A DNA stretch of 64,000 bases from an uncultured Flavobacteriaceae bacterium (lineage in GTDB: Bacteria > Bacteroidota > Bacteroidia > Flavobacteriales > Flavobacteriaceae): contig CANNCM010000001.1 of assembly GCA_947503105.1 (NCBI GenBank), positions 372,001 through 436,000 of the forward strand, written 5' to 3'. Numbering within the stretch: position 1 is the first letter of the stretch; every line of letters begins with the position of its first letter. Shown piece after piece: positions 20,563 through 29,762 of the stretch. A program made the position numbers and the translations under genes. The notes beneath the pieces were generated by a model that made no database searches, was not told where the DNA came from, and saw only the letters and a list, made by a program, of their open reading frames with translations.

Positions 20563-21690
20563 TTGACAACTACAATTTATTCATCAATTGAGCAACTAGA
20601 CATTGGTTTTCTTGAGCTTATCAATCCAAGCAAAAGTGCCTATTTTTCGAAAGATTTGCTTCATAGTTTTGAGGCCTCTAATACGCAAGTGGATGTGCGT
20701 TATATTTGTGTTTCGAAAAATACAACCCCCCAAGCGCTAGCACTAGTTCAAATTATAGAACTGAGTGTCGATGTCATTCTAAAAAATATTAAAGTATCCC
20801 CTTTTTTTAGAAAAATTTTAAATTCCTTTTTTTGTAACGATCATATCAAAATTATGTTTTGTGGAAACATTTTTTTGAGCGGAGAGCACGGCATTAGCTT
20901 TTCTGAACAAAGCGACAGAAAAAAAATGGTATTGCAAATTGGAAAAACTTTAGACAAGATTGCAAAAACAGTTCGGCCACTACATGCTATTTTTATCAAA
21001 GATTTTGAAACCGACGCTTTAGAGTACACCTCAGGTTTTGAGCGTTTTGGGTTTACAAACATTAAAGTAGAGCCCAACATGCTAATTACTTTGAATGCCG
21101 ATTGGAAAACTTTTGAAGATTATAAAGCTGCACTAAAATCAAAATATAGAGTAAAAGTCAATAAAGCAGACTCCAAAAGCAACGCTTTGAAACGGCGTAT
21201 TTTTTCAAAAAAAGATATTGAACATTACAAAGACGAGCTGCAAAATTTATATCAAAATACCATTGATAATGCCAACTTCAATGCGCAGGTGTTAGATTTA
21301 AATACTTATGTGAAACTCAAAGATGTTTACAACGATAATTTTATTGTTTGGAGTTACTTTTTGGAGGATAAAATTGTTGGATTTTTATCCGCTTTAAAAA
21401 ACAAAAACCACCTTGACGCACACTTTATTGGACTTGATTATAGTTTAAATAAAATCCATGCGATTTATCCAAGGATTTTAAATGATTATATCCGTTTGGG
21501 TTTAGAAAAAAAAGTGGCTATTATCAACTTGGGCCGAACGGCTTCAGAAATAAAATCTACGGTTGGCGCAGAGCCGTTGGAATTGAGCTGTTATATTAAA
21601 CATAAAAATAAATTTATCAATATTTTAATCCGTCCCTTTTTCAAAAAAATACAAATCAAAAGCTTCAAACAACACAGTCCGTTCAAATAG
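20563..21690 (+). CDS. GNAT-fold acyltransferase-like protein
   Basis: 375-aa cytoplasmic protein with the double-GNAT look of FemAB/BioF2-type acyltransferases. The middle part (DWKTFEDYKAALKSKYRVKV) and the later block (YFLEDKIVGFLSALK, then YPRILNDYIRLGLEKK) match that group. The reading starts from TTG at 20563, 5 bp after the transporter stop; no ATG lies near, so the start is uncertain. The reaction is unknown. It may modify a lipid, peptide or small metabolite. Confidence 0.7.
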   Translation: MTTTIYSSIEQLDIGFLELINPSKSAYFSKDLLHSFEASNTQVDVRYICVSKNTTPQALALVQIIELSVDVILKNIKVSPFFRKILNSFFCNDHIKIMFCGNIFLSGEHGISFSEQSDRKKMVLQIGKTLDKIAKTVRPLHAIFIKDFETDALEYTSGFERFGFTNIKVEPNMLITLNADWKTFEDYKAALKSKYRVKVNKADSKSNALKRRIFSKKDIEHYKDELQNLYQNTIDNANFNAQVLDLNTYVKLKDVYNDNFIVWSYFLEDKIVGFLSALKNKNHLDAHFIGLDYSLNKIHAIYPRILNDYIRLGLEKKVAIINLGRTASEIKSTVGAEPLELSCYIKHKNKFINILIRPFFKKIQIKSFKQHSPFK

Positions 21691-21735
21691 TGTAGGCTTT
21701 TCTGTATCTTTGAGCCATAAATTTAAGAAAAAGGC

Positions 21736-22593
21736 ATGATACACTCCATGACTGGATATGGGAAATCCGTAGTGGAATTACCCACAAAAACCATTCGTTT
21801 AGAATTAAAATCATTGAATAGTAAATCTTTGGATTTAAACATGCGGATGCCTTCTGTGTATAGAGCCAAGGAGCTAGAATTGCGCAAAATTATTGGCACA
21901 CAACTCGGGCGTGGAAAAGTAGATTTTTCTCTTTATGTAGAATTTAATAAAGGAGAAGCTGCTTCGAAGATCAATACCGAAGTTGTAAAAGGATATATGA
22001 AACAACTGGAAAACATATCCTCTTCAGACGCTGTAGAACGGCTCAAAATGGCCGTTCGTATGCCAGACGCCGTGAGTTCAGAGCGCGAAGAAATAGACCC
22101 CAAAGAATGGAACATCATTTCGGAGGAAGTGAAGGTTGTTTTGAGTAAAATTCAAGACTATCGCAAGGATGAGGGTGCTGTCCTTGAAAAAGATTTTTCA
22201 AAGCGAATTTCAAAAATTGACAAACTCCTAGAAGAGGTTGTAAACATCGATCCTGAACGCATAGCACACGTTCGAGAACGCCTCCACAAAGGCATCGCTG
22301 ATTTGAAAGAAAAAATTGATGAAAACCGCTTTGAGCAAGAACTGATTTATTACATTGAAAAGCTCGACATAACAGAAGAAAAAATACGACTAAAAAATCA
22401 CTTGGACTATTTCCTAAAAAATTTAAACTCCAATGAATCTAACGGAAAAAAACTTGCTTTTATCGGACAAGAAATAGGCAGAGAGATCAACACCATAGGT
22501 TCTAAGGCAAATTTTGCGCCGATGCAAAAACTTGTCGTACAAATGAAAGACGAACTTGAAAAAATAAAAGAACAACTACTCAACGTGCTATAA
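21736..22593 (+). CDS. yicC: YicC-family endoribonuclease-like protein
   Basis: 285-aa YicC/YloC protein starting with the diagnostic MIHSMTGYGKS. The C-terminal DUF1732-type part includes the ENRFEQELIYYIEKLDITEE segment and the terminal VQMKDELEKIKEQLLNV helix. E. coli YicC acts in RNA turnover, which is the best guess here. A TATCTTTG -7-like box sits at 21705-21712. It heads the run yicC-gmk-nadD-dus, with gaps of 2-18 bp. Confidence 0.93.
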   Translation: MIHSMTGYGKSVVELPTKTIRLELKSLNSKSLDLNMRMPSVYRAKELELRKIIGTQLGRGKVDFSLYVEFNKGEAASKINTEVVKGYMKQLENISSSDAVERLKMAVRMPDAVSSEREEIDPKEWNIISEEVKVVLSKIQDYRKDEGAVLEKDFSKRISKIDKLLEEVVNIDPERIAHVRERLHKGIADLKEKIDENRFEQELIYYIEKLDITEEKIRLKNHLDYFLKNLNSNESNGKKLAFIGQEIGREINTIGSKANFAPMQKLVVQMKDELEKIKEQLLNVL

Positions 22594-22595
22594 CT

Positions 22596-23168
22596 ATGTT
22601 TGACGGAAAGCTTATTGTTTTTTCTGCACCCTCTGGTTCTGGGAAAACGACCATTGTAAAGCATCTTTTGAAACAAAAAGAGCTAAATCTGGCTTTTTCT
22701 ATTTCGGCGACGTCTCGAGAAAAAAGAGGCGATGAAGTAGATGGAAAAGACTACTATTTTTTATCGACAGAGGCGTTTAAAAACCACATCAAAAAAGGTA
22801 ATTTTTTAGAGTGGGAAGAAGTTTATCGCGATAATTTTTATGGTACTCTCAAGAACGAAGTGGAACGCATATGGGCTATGGGCAAACATGTCATTTTTGA
22901 TATTGATGTTTCGGGGGGATTACGTATTAAAAAGAAATTTCCTGAAAAAACATTGGCCGTTTTTGTAAAACCACCCAGCATAGACGAGCTTAAAATTCGA
23001 TTGAAAAAACGAAAAACAGAGTCTGAAGATAAAATAAATATGCGCATATCCAAGGCCTCCGCCGAACTTGCTACAGCTCCGCTTTTTGATTGTATTGTTG
23101 AAAATAAAATTCTAGAAAAAGCACAAAACGAAGCGCATACAATTGTTTTAAATTTTATTGAATCCTAA
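22596..23168 (+). CDS. gmk: Guanylate kinase
   Basis: 190-aa guanylate kinase (GMP to GDP). The P-loop SAPSGSGKTTIVKHL is at residues 9-23, and the GMP-binding segment SATSREKRGDEVDGKDYYF follows. DVSGG carries the Walker-B-like Asp. It starts 2 bp after yicC, the usual pairing in many genomes. Confidence 0.96.
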   Translation: MFDGKLIVFSAPSGSGKTTIVKHLLKQKELNLAFSISATSREKRGDEVDGKDYYFLSTEAFKNHIKKGNFLEWEEVYRDNFYGTLKNEVERIWAMGKHVIFDIDVSGGLRIKKKFPEKTLAVFVKPPSIDELKIRLKKRKTESEDKINMRISKASAELATAPLFDCIVENKILEKAQNEAHTIVLNFIES

Positions 23169-23186
23169 AAATTTGAATTCAAAAAA

Positions 23187-23762
23187 ATGAAAATAGGACT
23201 CTATTTTGGCACCTTCAACCCCATTCATGTGGGACACCTTATTATTGCCAATCATTTTGTAGAGCATTCCGATTTAGATCAAGTGTGGTGCGTAGTCACA
23301 CCGCAGAGTCCCATGAAAAAGAAGCAAAGTATTCTAGACAACAATCAGCGCCTCGAAATGGTGTATTTGGCTACCAAAGAGTATCCAAAAATTAAACCTA
23401 GTGCCATAGAGTTTCAACTCAAACAACCCAATTATACCATTCATACACTTGCATATTTAGAAGAGAAATACCCAGAATACGAGTTTGCGCTTATTATGGG
23501 TGAAGACAACTTAGTCACTTTACCAAAATGGAAAAATGCAGAATTACTTTTGGAACGCTACCACATTTATGTATATCCTAGAAAACTCTATTCAGAAGAA
23601 AAAGAGTTTAGATTAAAAGGCACTATACACAAAGTAAATGCACCCGTGATTGAAATTTCTTCTTCGTTTATTAGAACATCCATAAAAGAAGGAAAAAATA
23701 TTCGCCCATTATTGCCAGAAGCGGTATGGGTATATTTAGATGAAATGAATTTTTATAAATAA
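23187..23762 (+). CDS. nadD: Nicotinate-nucleotide adenylyltransferase
   Basis: 191-aa NadD that adenylylates nicotinate mononucleotide in NAD synthesis. The nucleotidyltransferase signature GTFNPIHVGHL is at residues 8-18. The second motif, ISSSFIRTSIKEG, is near residue 156. Spacing to gmk and dus shows operon membership. Length is normal. Confidence 0.95.
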   Translation: MKIGLYFGTFNPIHVGHLIIANHFVEHSDLDQVWCVVTPQSPMKKKQSILDNNQRLEMVYLATKEYPKIKPSAIEFQLKQPNYTIHTLAYLEEKYPEYEFALIMGEDNLVTLPKWKNAELLLERYHIYVYPRKLYSEEKEFRLKGTIHKVNAPVIEISSSFIRTSIKEGKNIRPLLPEAVWVYLDEMNFYK

Positions 23763-23765
23763 ACT

Positions 23766-24758
23766 ATGGTAAAAATTGGAGCTATAGAACTGCCTGAATT
23801 TCCGTTGTTGCTTGCGCCTATGGAGGATGTGAGCGACCCCCCTTTTCGTGCGCTTTGTAAAGAACAAGGTGCAGATGTGGTTTATACAGAATTTATTTCC
23901 AGCGAAGGTCTTATAAGAGATGCCGCAAAAAGCACAATGAAGCTCGATATTTATGAGAAAGAGCGGCCTGTTGGAATTCAAATTTTTGGAGCGAACTTAG
24001 ATAGCATGCTCAGGGCCGTAGAGATTGTAGAAAAATCGAATCCAGATATTATTGATATTAATTTTGGATGCCCTGTAAAAAAAGTGGTCAGCAAAGGCGC
24101 AGGTGCAGGGATACTAAAAGACATTTGCCTGATGGAAAAACTAACAGCAGAAATGGTCAAGCGCACACATTTGCCGGTTACAGTAAAAACACGATTGGGT
24201 TGGGATCACGATTCTATTCGAATAGTAGACGTTGCCGAAAGACTTCAAGATGTTGGCATCAAAGCGCTTTCTATACATGGGCGAACACGTGCACAAATGT
24301 ACAAGGGTAGTGCCGATTGGGCACCTATTGCAGAAGTCAAAAACAATCCAAGAATGCACATTCCAATTTTTGGAAATGGCGATGTTAACTCTCCGGAACG
24401 CGCTGTAGAAATGCGTGATATTTATGGGCTAGATGGCGCTATGATTGGCCGTGCAAGCATCGGGAATCCGTGGTTTTTCAAACAAGTTAAACACTATTTT
24501 GAAACTGGCACACATCTGCCACCCATAAGCATGGTTGAGCGCGTCGAAGCGGCTCGCAGACACTTAAAAATGGCTATTGATTGGAAAGGTGAAGTGTTGG
24601 GGGTTTTAGAAACGAGAAGGCATTATACAAACTACTTCAAGGGGATTCCAAACTTTAAACCCTACAGAACAAAAATGGTAACGAGTGACTATAGTGCAGA
24701 TGTTTTCAAAACTTTTGATGAAGTTAAATCTGTTTTTGCAGAGCATCAATTTGTTTAG
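23766..24758 (+). CDS. dusB: tRNA-dihydrouridine synthase (DusB type)
   Basis: 330-aa FMN-dependent TIM-barrel enzyme that reduces uridine to dihydrouridine in tRNA. It has the start motif LLLAPMEDVSDPPFR, the active-site cysteine in INFGCPVKKVVSKGAGAGIL, the FMN-contacting VTVKTRLGW and SIHGRTRAQMYKG, and the phosphate-binding FGNGDVNS. The DusB subtype is inferred from the closeness of these motifs. Its stop overlaps the convergent permease gene end by 4 bp. Confidence 0.93.
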   Translation: MVKIGAIELPEFPLLLAPMEDVSDPPFRALCKEQGADVVYTEFISSEGLIRDAAKSTMKLDIYEKERPVGIQIFGANLDSMLRAVEIVEKSNPDIIDINFGCPVKKVVSKGAGAGILKDICLMEKLTAEMVKRTHLPVTVKTRLGWDHDSIRIVDVAERLQDVGIKALSIHGRTRAQMYKGSADWAPIAEVKNNPRMHIPIFGNGDVNSPERAVEMRDIYGLDGAMIGRASIGNPWFFKQVKHYFETGTHLPPISMVERVEAARRHLKMAIDWKGEVLGVLETRRHYTNYFKGIPNFKPYRTKMVTSDYSADVFKTFDEVKSVFAEHQFV

Positions 24759-25954
24759 TTGGTGAGATTTAATTTTTTTAAACTCCAAGCTGCTGCTCGA
24801 GAGGCGATCAGTCCCAAAACAAGAATAGTCCCAAATGCAATAACAATGTTTAATGGCCTTAATGCTACGGGATAGGGTAATGTTGGTGAAATCATTACCA
24901 AATCAAAATGCAACTGAAGAACTATCAATGTAATTCCAAAAAAGAGGCCTACCAATCCCCCAAGAACGGTCATGATTGCGCCTTGCATAAAAAATATTTT
25001 TTGTATTTCTTTTTTATCAGCACCAAGACTAAAAAGTGTTTTTAAATTCTCTTTTTTGTGCAAAATCATCATCACAATAGCGCTTATGATATTGAATATC
25101 GCGATGATCAAAATGAGTGTAAAAATAAGATATACAGCTACGTGCTCCGTATTCAACATTTTATATAGGGCGTCGTTGAGTTGAATTCTGTTTTTAATTG
25201 CTATTTTTTCTTCAAAAACAGCATTCAGCTCAGTTTTAATATCTTCCAAGTTTGCATTGGGGAGGGTTATAATTTCTAGAGCACTGATTTGATTTTGTTT
25301 GAGTCCAAGCAAATATCTTGCATTTTCTATGGAAGTGTATGCCATAGAATTATTTAAAGATTCATTGATTTGAAAAATACCAACATTCACAACTTTCATG
25401 CTTTTGAATGCTCCTTTCACAGAGAGGATTTGGCCTTTTCCTGGTTTTGGGGCATATAATCGGATTGTTTTTGTAAGGTCATAAATCCCAAATCCAAGAG
25501 TATTAGAAGCGCCCCATCCGGTTACAATATGGGGAAGATCTGGTTCCATCCATTCGCCGTAAGTTAAAATAGAATCTATAGTCCGTTGAGGATAATACGC
25601 ATCAACTCCTTTCAGATTTAAAGCTAAATATTTGTCTTCGCAACTCAACAAAACTTTATCTTGAACTATTTCTGAAAATGAAGCAATCCCCTCAATTGCA
25701 TTCAATTTTTTTCGTTGATCAGATGAAAGGTTTAAAGTTTTGGATTGCTTCGGAAAAACCTTAAGATCGGGGTCTGTGAAAGAAGTAAATTCCAGACTAA
25801 ATGCTTTTAGGCCATCAAACCCAGAAAGCACTACGAAAAGCGCTGCTGTTCCAAAAATAATTCCCAACCCTGCCACCAAGGTCATATAGTTTATCGCTTT
25901 GTTTTTACTTTTTGTAAATAAATACCGCTTAGCGATGTAGAGCGAAAAATTCAA
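24755..25954 (-). CDS. LolC/LolE-type ABC transporter permease
   Basis: 399-aa FtsX-family permease. It shows one N-terminal TM helix (about 22-45, starting after RYLFTKSKNKAINYMT), a periplasmic MacB-like domain, and three C-terminal helices (about 275-300, 320-350, 365-385). The N-terminal sequence is typical of LolC/E, which extract lipoproteins from the inner membrane. No LolD ATPase lies in the window. It begins right after rbfA, an arrangement often seen in flavobacteria. Confidence 0.87.
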   Translation of the reverse strand: MNFSLYIAKRYLFTKSKNKAINYMTLVAGLGIIFGTAALFVVLSGFDGLKAFSLEFTSFTDPDLKVFPKQSKTLNLSSDQRKKLNAIEGIASFSEIVQDKVLLSCEDKYLALNLKGVDAYYPQRTIDSILTYGEWMEPDLPHIVTGWGASNTLGFGIYDLTKTIRLYAPKPGKGQILSVKGAFKSMKVVNVGIFQINESLNNSMAYTSIENARYLLGLKQNQISALEIITLPNANLEDIKTELNAVFEEKIAIKNRIQLNDALYKMLNTEHVAVYLIFTLILIIAIFNIISAIVMMILHKKENLKTLFSLGADKKEIQKIFFMQGAIMTVLGGLVGLFFGITLIVLQLHFDLVMISPTLPYPVALRPLNIVIAFGTILVLGLIASRAAAWSLKKLNLTN

Positions 25955-26347
25955 TTATCTTTTTTTTCTTTTTTGAAGTAATTTGTCGTTTAGAATAGGG
26001 TTGTCTGAGCCCTTTAGCGAACGCTCAATTTGATCAATATATTCTAAAGAATCGTCAATAAAAAACAACAATTCGGGCATACGGCGAAGCTGGTGTTTTG
26101 TGCGTTTTGCCAGTTCATGCTTTATGATGGGTGCGTTTGAAGAAATCCCATCAACCAAAATTTTGGCCTCTTTAATGGGAAAAATACTAAGGTACACTTT
26201 GGCGATGGACAAGTCAACGGTGACCTTTACTTTTGTCACTGAAATAATAACGCCTTGCATGCCACCTTCTCTTGCTGCACCTTGAAGCACCTCTACTAAA
26301 TCGCGTTGCAATACCGAGGCTATTTTCTTTTGTCTTTGACTTTCCAT
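25955..26347 (-). CDS. rbfA: Ribosome-binding factor A
   Basis: 130-aa RbfA that assists late 30S maturation. The N-terminus (SQRQKKIASVLQRDLVEVLQ) and the KH-type core (VTVDLSIAKVYLSIFP, then LRRMPELLFFIDDSLEY) fit the family well. Its end abuts the LolC/E-type permease start. A 70-bp gap separates it from the divergent epimerase gene. Confidence 0.95.
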   Translation of the reverse strand: MESQRQKKIASVLQRDLVEVLQGAAREGGMQGVIISVTKVKVTVDLSIAKVYLSIFPIKEAKILVDGISSNAPIIKHELAKRTKHQLRRMPELLFFIDDSLEYIDQIERSLKGSDNPILNDKLLQKRKKR

Positions 26348-26417
26348 AGGGCAAAAATACTATAATTCTACTGGATTTATTCAAAAGCCTTATTTTTTGG
26401 TTTAAATTTGTATCAGA

Positions 26418-26828
26418 ATGAATAAAATAGAACATATTGGCATAGCCGTAAAAGATTTAAACGCTTCGAATACAGTGTATGAAAAGTTGCTTGGTGTAGC
26501 ACATTATAAAATTGAAGATGTGGCTTCGGAGGGGGTCAAAACCTCTTTTTTTAGAATAGGAGAGAGTAAAATTGAATTGTTGCAAGCCACAACCCCCGAA
26601 AGTCCAATTGCAAAGTTTATCGCAAAGCGAGGCGAGGGCGTGCATCATGTAGCCTTTGCAGTAGAGGATATTGAGGCAGAGATTAAGCGCTTGAAAAACG
26701 AAGGTTTTGAAATGATCCATCACAGCCCGAAGCAAGGAGCAGACGGCAAGCTGATTGCCTTTTTACATCCAAAATCATCTGGTGGAGTACTGGTGGAGCT
26801 GTGTCAAGATATGGATAATAAAGAATAG
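26418..26828 (+). CDS. mce: Methylmalonyl-CoA epimerase
   Basis: 136-aa glyoxalase-fold enzyme that interconverts the 2R and 2S forms of methylmalonyl-CoA. It starts IEHIGIAVKDLNASNTVYEKLL and contains GVHHVAFAVEDI and the last-strand Glu in GGVLVELCQ, so the metal-binding His/His/Glu set is visible. TAAATTTG at 26403-26410 fits the -7 box. It is the last core gene before the tRNA that bounds the accessory island. Confidence 0.93.
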   Translation: MNKIEHIGIAVKDLNASNTVYEKLLGVAHYKIEDVASEGVKTSFFRIGESKIELLQATTPESPIAKFIAKRGEGVHHVAFAVEDIEAEIKRLKNEGFEMIHHSPKQGADGKLIAFLHPKSSGGVLVELCQDMDNKE

Positions 26829-26876
26829 AATTCTTTTTATAATTTTAAAAATGGTTGTAATATTGCAGCCACTTTT

Positions 26877-26953
26877 GGTCCCATAGCTCAGTTGGTTAGA
26901 GCATCTGACTCATAATCAGAGGGTCCTTGGTTCGAGCCCAAGTGGGACCACCA
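26877..26953 (+). tRNA. tRNA with CAT anticodon (Met elongator or Ile2)
   Basis: Full cloverleaf with CCA encoded: acceptor GGTCCCA/TGGGACC, D arm GCTC/GAGC, anticodon stem TCTGA/TCAGA with loop CTCATAA (anticodon CAT), T stem CTTGG/CCAAG with loop TTCGAGC. The CAT anticodon fits elongator Met or lysidine-modified Ile2; I cannot separate them by eye. The 3' part overlaps, antisense, the last codons of the serine recombinase (26916-26953). This is the expected geometry when an element has integrated at a tRNA 3' end. Confidence 0.95.
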
Positions 26954-28463
26954 AATGGGACAAACTCAATTTTTTTGAGATTTGTCCCTTATTTTTTTGA
27001 CCTAACTCCTTATCTATCTGCAAGATATATCTTAACACATCATTGATTCTTGTGGTTCGACATTTTTTTCCGTCAAATTCAATGTTTTCTGGAAATATCG
27101 AACCAATCAGGCGTTGTTTCCCATGAATATCTGTGTTGATGTATATAGTATCAAACTCATCAAGAACCTTGTAAGCCTTCTCAAAATCCTGTTTAAATGA
27201 GCTGTTATGGCGATTTAAATTCTCAAGCTGCTCCTTGATTTCTTGTTTCTGACTTGAGTATCTTGAATAGGCACTATCATATGCATCATGATCTATCTTT
27301 CCATCCACTAGCAAGTCTTGTAGACTTTCTAGTCTTTTGACTACTTGTTGGAGTTTTTCTTTTAGCAACTGCTTTTTGTTTTCTTGTCCTTTGTCGTCAC
27401 TTAATGCTAATGACTTTAGCACTTCTTTATAAAGTAGTTTGGATTGCTTGGTGAATTTAAAATCTGAAAGGATGCTTGTAAAGACATCATTTAATTTTAT
27501 CGCATTATAGCGCTCTTTTCTGCAACTATTACAATGGTAGTAGAAAAAGCGCTTACCGTTTTGACTTCTTGATGCACTTCCTGTCATCTTGGATTTACAT
27601 CTGCTACAGTGTAGCTTTCCACGAAGTGGCAACTCTTCTCTTTGCCTATTATACTGTGATCTGTTTCTGCTCTTTACTCTATTTTTAAGAATCTCTTGTA
27701 CCTTATAAAAAGTATCTTCTGTGATGATTCCCTCATGCACCCCCTCAACCAAAGTCTGAGGCTCATCATCTTTGGTAGGAACCACAATCTTTCCAAAGTA
27801 AACTGGGTTCCTTAATATATTAGATAAATTATTTCTGCTAATCTTAAGCCCCATTTTTTGTATATCGCTTCTAATCTCCGCTTGGCATTTATCACTAATC
27901 ATTTCATCAAAAGCATATTGTATGTACTTTGCCTTATCGCTTGGAACAAGTAAGGGTTTGTTTTGATTGTCTCTACTATTTTTATATCCCACTGGTGCTT
28001 TTCTACACCATCGTCCAGCTTTTAGCGAGCCCCTTATTCCAGACCTTATCTTTATTGACCTTCTTTCATTATCAATTTCTGGAAAAACTAAGTTCATCGC
28101 CAATAGAGCTTTGCTCTCAGGTACATTAAAGTCTATGGGTTGTTCTATAGCCTGCACTTCAATGCTTAATGCTCCAAACATCCTTAGCATAACAAAAGAG
28201 TCTGTGGTGTTTCTTGAAAATCTGTCCCAGCTTGTTACAAGCAAGTAGTCTATTTGGTTTTTGTGTTTTTTGGCATACTGCATCAGTTTTTTAAACTCAG
28301 GGCGATCAAAGTTCTTAGCTGAATGATCCTCACGGTACTTCTTTACAATTTCAATATTGTTTCTCTGGCAATACTTTACAAGCTGCTCGTGTTGTACATC
28401 TAATGAATAGCCCTTTGCCTGCTCGTCTGTGCTCACGCGGCACATGATAATTGCTTTTTTCAT
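26916..28463 (-). CDS. Large serine recombinase, intact (module 1)
   Basis: 515-aa site-specific recombinase. The N-terminal resolvase domain (residues 1-145) has the nucleophile Ser11 in [14 protein letters not shown] and the helix around SWDRFSRNTTD. It is followed by a recombinase DNA-binding domain (about 165-265) and a zinc ribbon with paired CxxC motifs (CSRCK, then CNSC, about 300-340). A long coiled coil follows (about 370-450). The last residues, PLGLEPRTL, are read antisense through the tRNA T arm and acceptor. Known relatives integrate or excise mobile elements at short att sites. No stop or frameshift is seen, so it may be active. Two small ORFs and a MerR-like gene lie upstream on the same strand. 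Confidence 0.92.
   Translation of the reverse strand: MKKAIIMCRVSTDEQAKGYSLDVQHEQLVKYCQRNNIEIVKKYREDHSAKNFDRPEFKKLMQYAKKHKNQIDYLLVTSWDRFSRNTTDSFVMLRMFGALSIEVQAIEQPIDFNVPESKALLAMNLVFPEIDNERRSIKIRSGIRGSLKAGRWCRKAPVGYKNSRDNQNKPLLVPSDKAKYIQYAFDEMISDKCQAEIRSDIQKMGLKISRNNLSNILRNPVYFGKIVVPTKDDEPQTLVEGVHEGIITEDTFYKVQEILKNRVKSRNRSQYNRQREELPLRGKLHCSRCKSKMTGSASRSQNGKRFFYYHCNSCRKERYNAIKLNDVFTSILSDFKFTKQSKLLYKEVLKSLALSDDKGQENKKQLLKEKLQQVVKRLESLQDLLVDGKIDHDAYDSAYSRYSSQKQEIKEQLENLNRHNSSFKQDFEKAYKVLDEFDTIYINTDIHGKQRLIGSIFPENIEFDGKKCRTTRINDVLRYILQIDKELGQKNKGQISKKLSLSHLVVPLGLEPRTL
26957..26988 (+). terminator. Hairpin terminator after the tRNA
   Basis: GGGACAAA-CTCA and its complement form a strong stem, followed by TTATTTTTTT. 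It lies 3 bp after the tRNA CCA and inside the 3' coding part of the recombinase gene. A near-copy occurs at 39524-39555 beside a recombinase remnant. Confidence 0.8.
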
Positions 28464-28562
28464 GATTTTAATCTTTTAATGTTTTTATAATTTTCTAAAA
28501 ATGTTGTTTTTAATGTATTGGTGATTTTATGTGTTCTTTTCTTATTTTTTTAAAAACACTAT

Positions 28563-28694
28563 TTAGCTCCAAGAAGCTATTTGCTCCCGTGCAATAAAAA
28601 TCAACAGATCTCTGATCTGTTGTATTTGGTCCTTTGTAAGCTTATCTTTTCTATCCTTATTTAATATCTGCTCGCATTTTGTAAGTGACACCAT
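28563..28694 (-). CDS. Tiny conserved protein upstream of recombinase 1
   Basis: 43-aa ORF starting MVSLTKCEQILNKDRKDKL and ending EQIASWS. It resembles the 45-aa ORF at 35650-35787, upstream of the second recombinase: both have a short N-terminus, an xQILNxxRKxK core, and then a predicted helix. Conservation of sequence and place in two modules argues that it is a real gene. Function unknown; a recombination helper or small DNA-binding protein is a guess. It overlaps the preceding ORF by 34 bp. Confidence 0.6.
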   Translation of the reverse strand: MVSLTKCEQILNKDRKDKLTKDQIQQIRDLLIFIAREQIASWS

Positions 28695-28801
28695 GACTGT
28701 GATGGTTGTGCTTGCCTTTGCTCTTTACAATAGGGTTGCCGCTTTGTCTTTTGAAGCTCAGGTTTTGAGTCTTCGTATATCATTTTTTGTTTGTTGCTCA
28801 T
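28661..28801 (-). CDS. Small hypothetical ORF (46 aa)
   Basis: ORF starting MSNKQKMIYEDSKPELQKTK, basic and Gln-rich, overlapping the next tiny gene in another frame. A 41-aa ORF sits in the same place in the second module (35555-35680). The two peptide sequences share little, so the coding status is weak. They could serve mainly for translational coupling. Confidence 0.35.
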   Translation of the reverse strand: MSNKQKMIYEDSKPELQKTKRQPYCKEQRQAQPSQSWCHLQNASRY

Positions 28802-28821
28802 CTGTAACATAAGGGTAAGGG

Positions 28822-29751
28822 TTAAAGCTTGTGCTTTTCTGTTCTGTTAAAAATTAAAGGGTCTCCATTTTCTACTTTAAACTCCATGGTCATGTAGCTC
28901 CCTTTTTTAATGTACTCAACAAGCCGTTTCTCCGCCTCTGCTTTATGCATAGAGGTAAGTTCTATCATAGTGGGGGTTTTGTCTTTGTATTTTATTGTTA
29001 CACTTTTTAGGGCTCTGTGGTGCTTTCTTACAAGGGTTAAGATTTTATGATCTGTTTTACTTAGTATCATAATCTGTTCCTTGGTGTAATCCGTGTTCTT
29101 TTGAACAAACTTCTGAGTGAGACCGCTGAGTGAAAAACTACAGTGCGGTTTTTCGATAGCCTTTTGGAAAGCCTCTAACCCACTACCATCTTCTCTGGAG
29201 CTTAACTCTTCTAAAGACTTTTTGTTTACAACCTGAAAAGCTGCTGGGTGTTTAAAAAACAAAAGACGGATGTTCTGAGCATGTAGTATCGTGTCTTTTA
29301 CAAGACTCTCCAATAGCGTTATATATGAACCGTCTGATTGTTTGGTGCTTGTGATAGCGCTTATCGCTTTTTTATCCAAGCAACTTGTATACGTGTTTTC
29401 AAAATACTGGGGGTTTTTTAAAAACCCTGCTCTTAAAACCTCAATAGTGATAGGCTGGGTAAGAAAATACCCAATAGCCTTTATGTCCTCATAACTAAAC
29501 CCAAACTCTCTTAAGTGTGATACGATACTCATCCATACATACTCCATAAAGCACACTGCTGTGCTTTTATAAGCTGTTTTGTCTATATCTACACCATAAT
29601 TTATGTCCAACAGCCCTGAACGCTCCCAGTTCACAATATCAGTGTAAACCAAATCAAGGCGTGTCTTTACAAGCGATGGGGTGTAGATATATGCTCTAAA
29701 GTCTGGAGCTTTATATTTATCATCGTAAAAAGGATCAAGCGTGAAGTCCAT
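28822..29751 (-). CDS. MerR-like protein, module 1
   Basis: 309-aa protein I cannot assign to a named family. The N-terminal 100 residues read like a winged-helix of MerR type (IVNWERSGLLDINYGVD, then an alanine/aromatic helix and LREFGFSYEDIKAIGYFL). The long helical C-terminal part ends in a basic region. Its relative at 34699-35553 has the same layout (MVTYWKTKEVLP, ELSAFGINTTKLAEL). Both are followed by small ORFs and a serine recombinase, so a regulator or recombination directionality role is a fair guess. TTGTAA/TTACAA dyads lie just upstream. Confidence 0.6.
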   Translation of the reverse strand: MDFTLDPFYDDKYKAPDFRAYIYTPSLVKTRLDLVYTDIVNWERSGLLDINYGVDIDKTAYKSTAVCFMEYVWMSIVSHLREFGFSYEDIKAIGYFLTQPITIEVLRAGFLKNPQYFENTYTSCLDKKAISAITSTKQSDGSYITLLESLVKDTILHAQNIRLLFFKHPAAFQVVNKKSLEELSSREDGSGLEAFQKAIEKPHCSFSLSGLTQKFVQKNTDYTKEQIMILSKTDHKILTLVRKHHRALKSVTIKYKDKTPTMIELTSMHKAEAEKRLVEYIKKGSYMTMEFKVENGDPLIFNRTEKHKL

Positions 29752-29762
29752 GTACTTATTTT

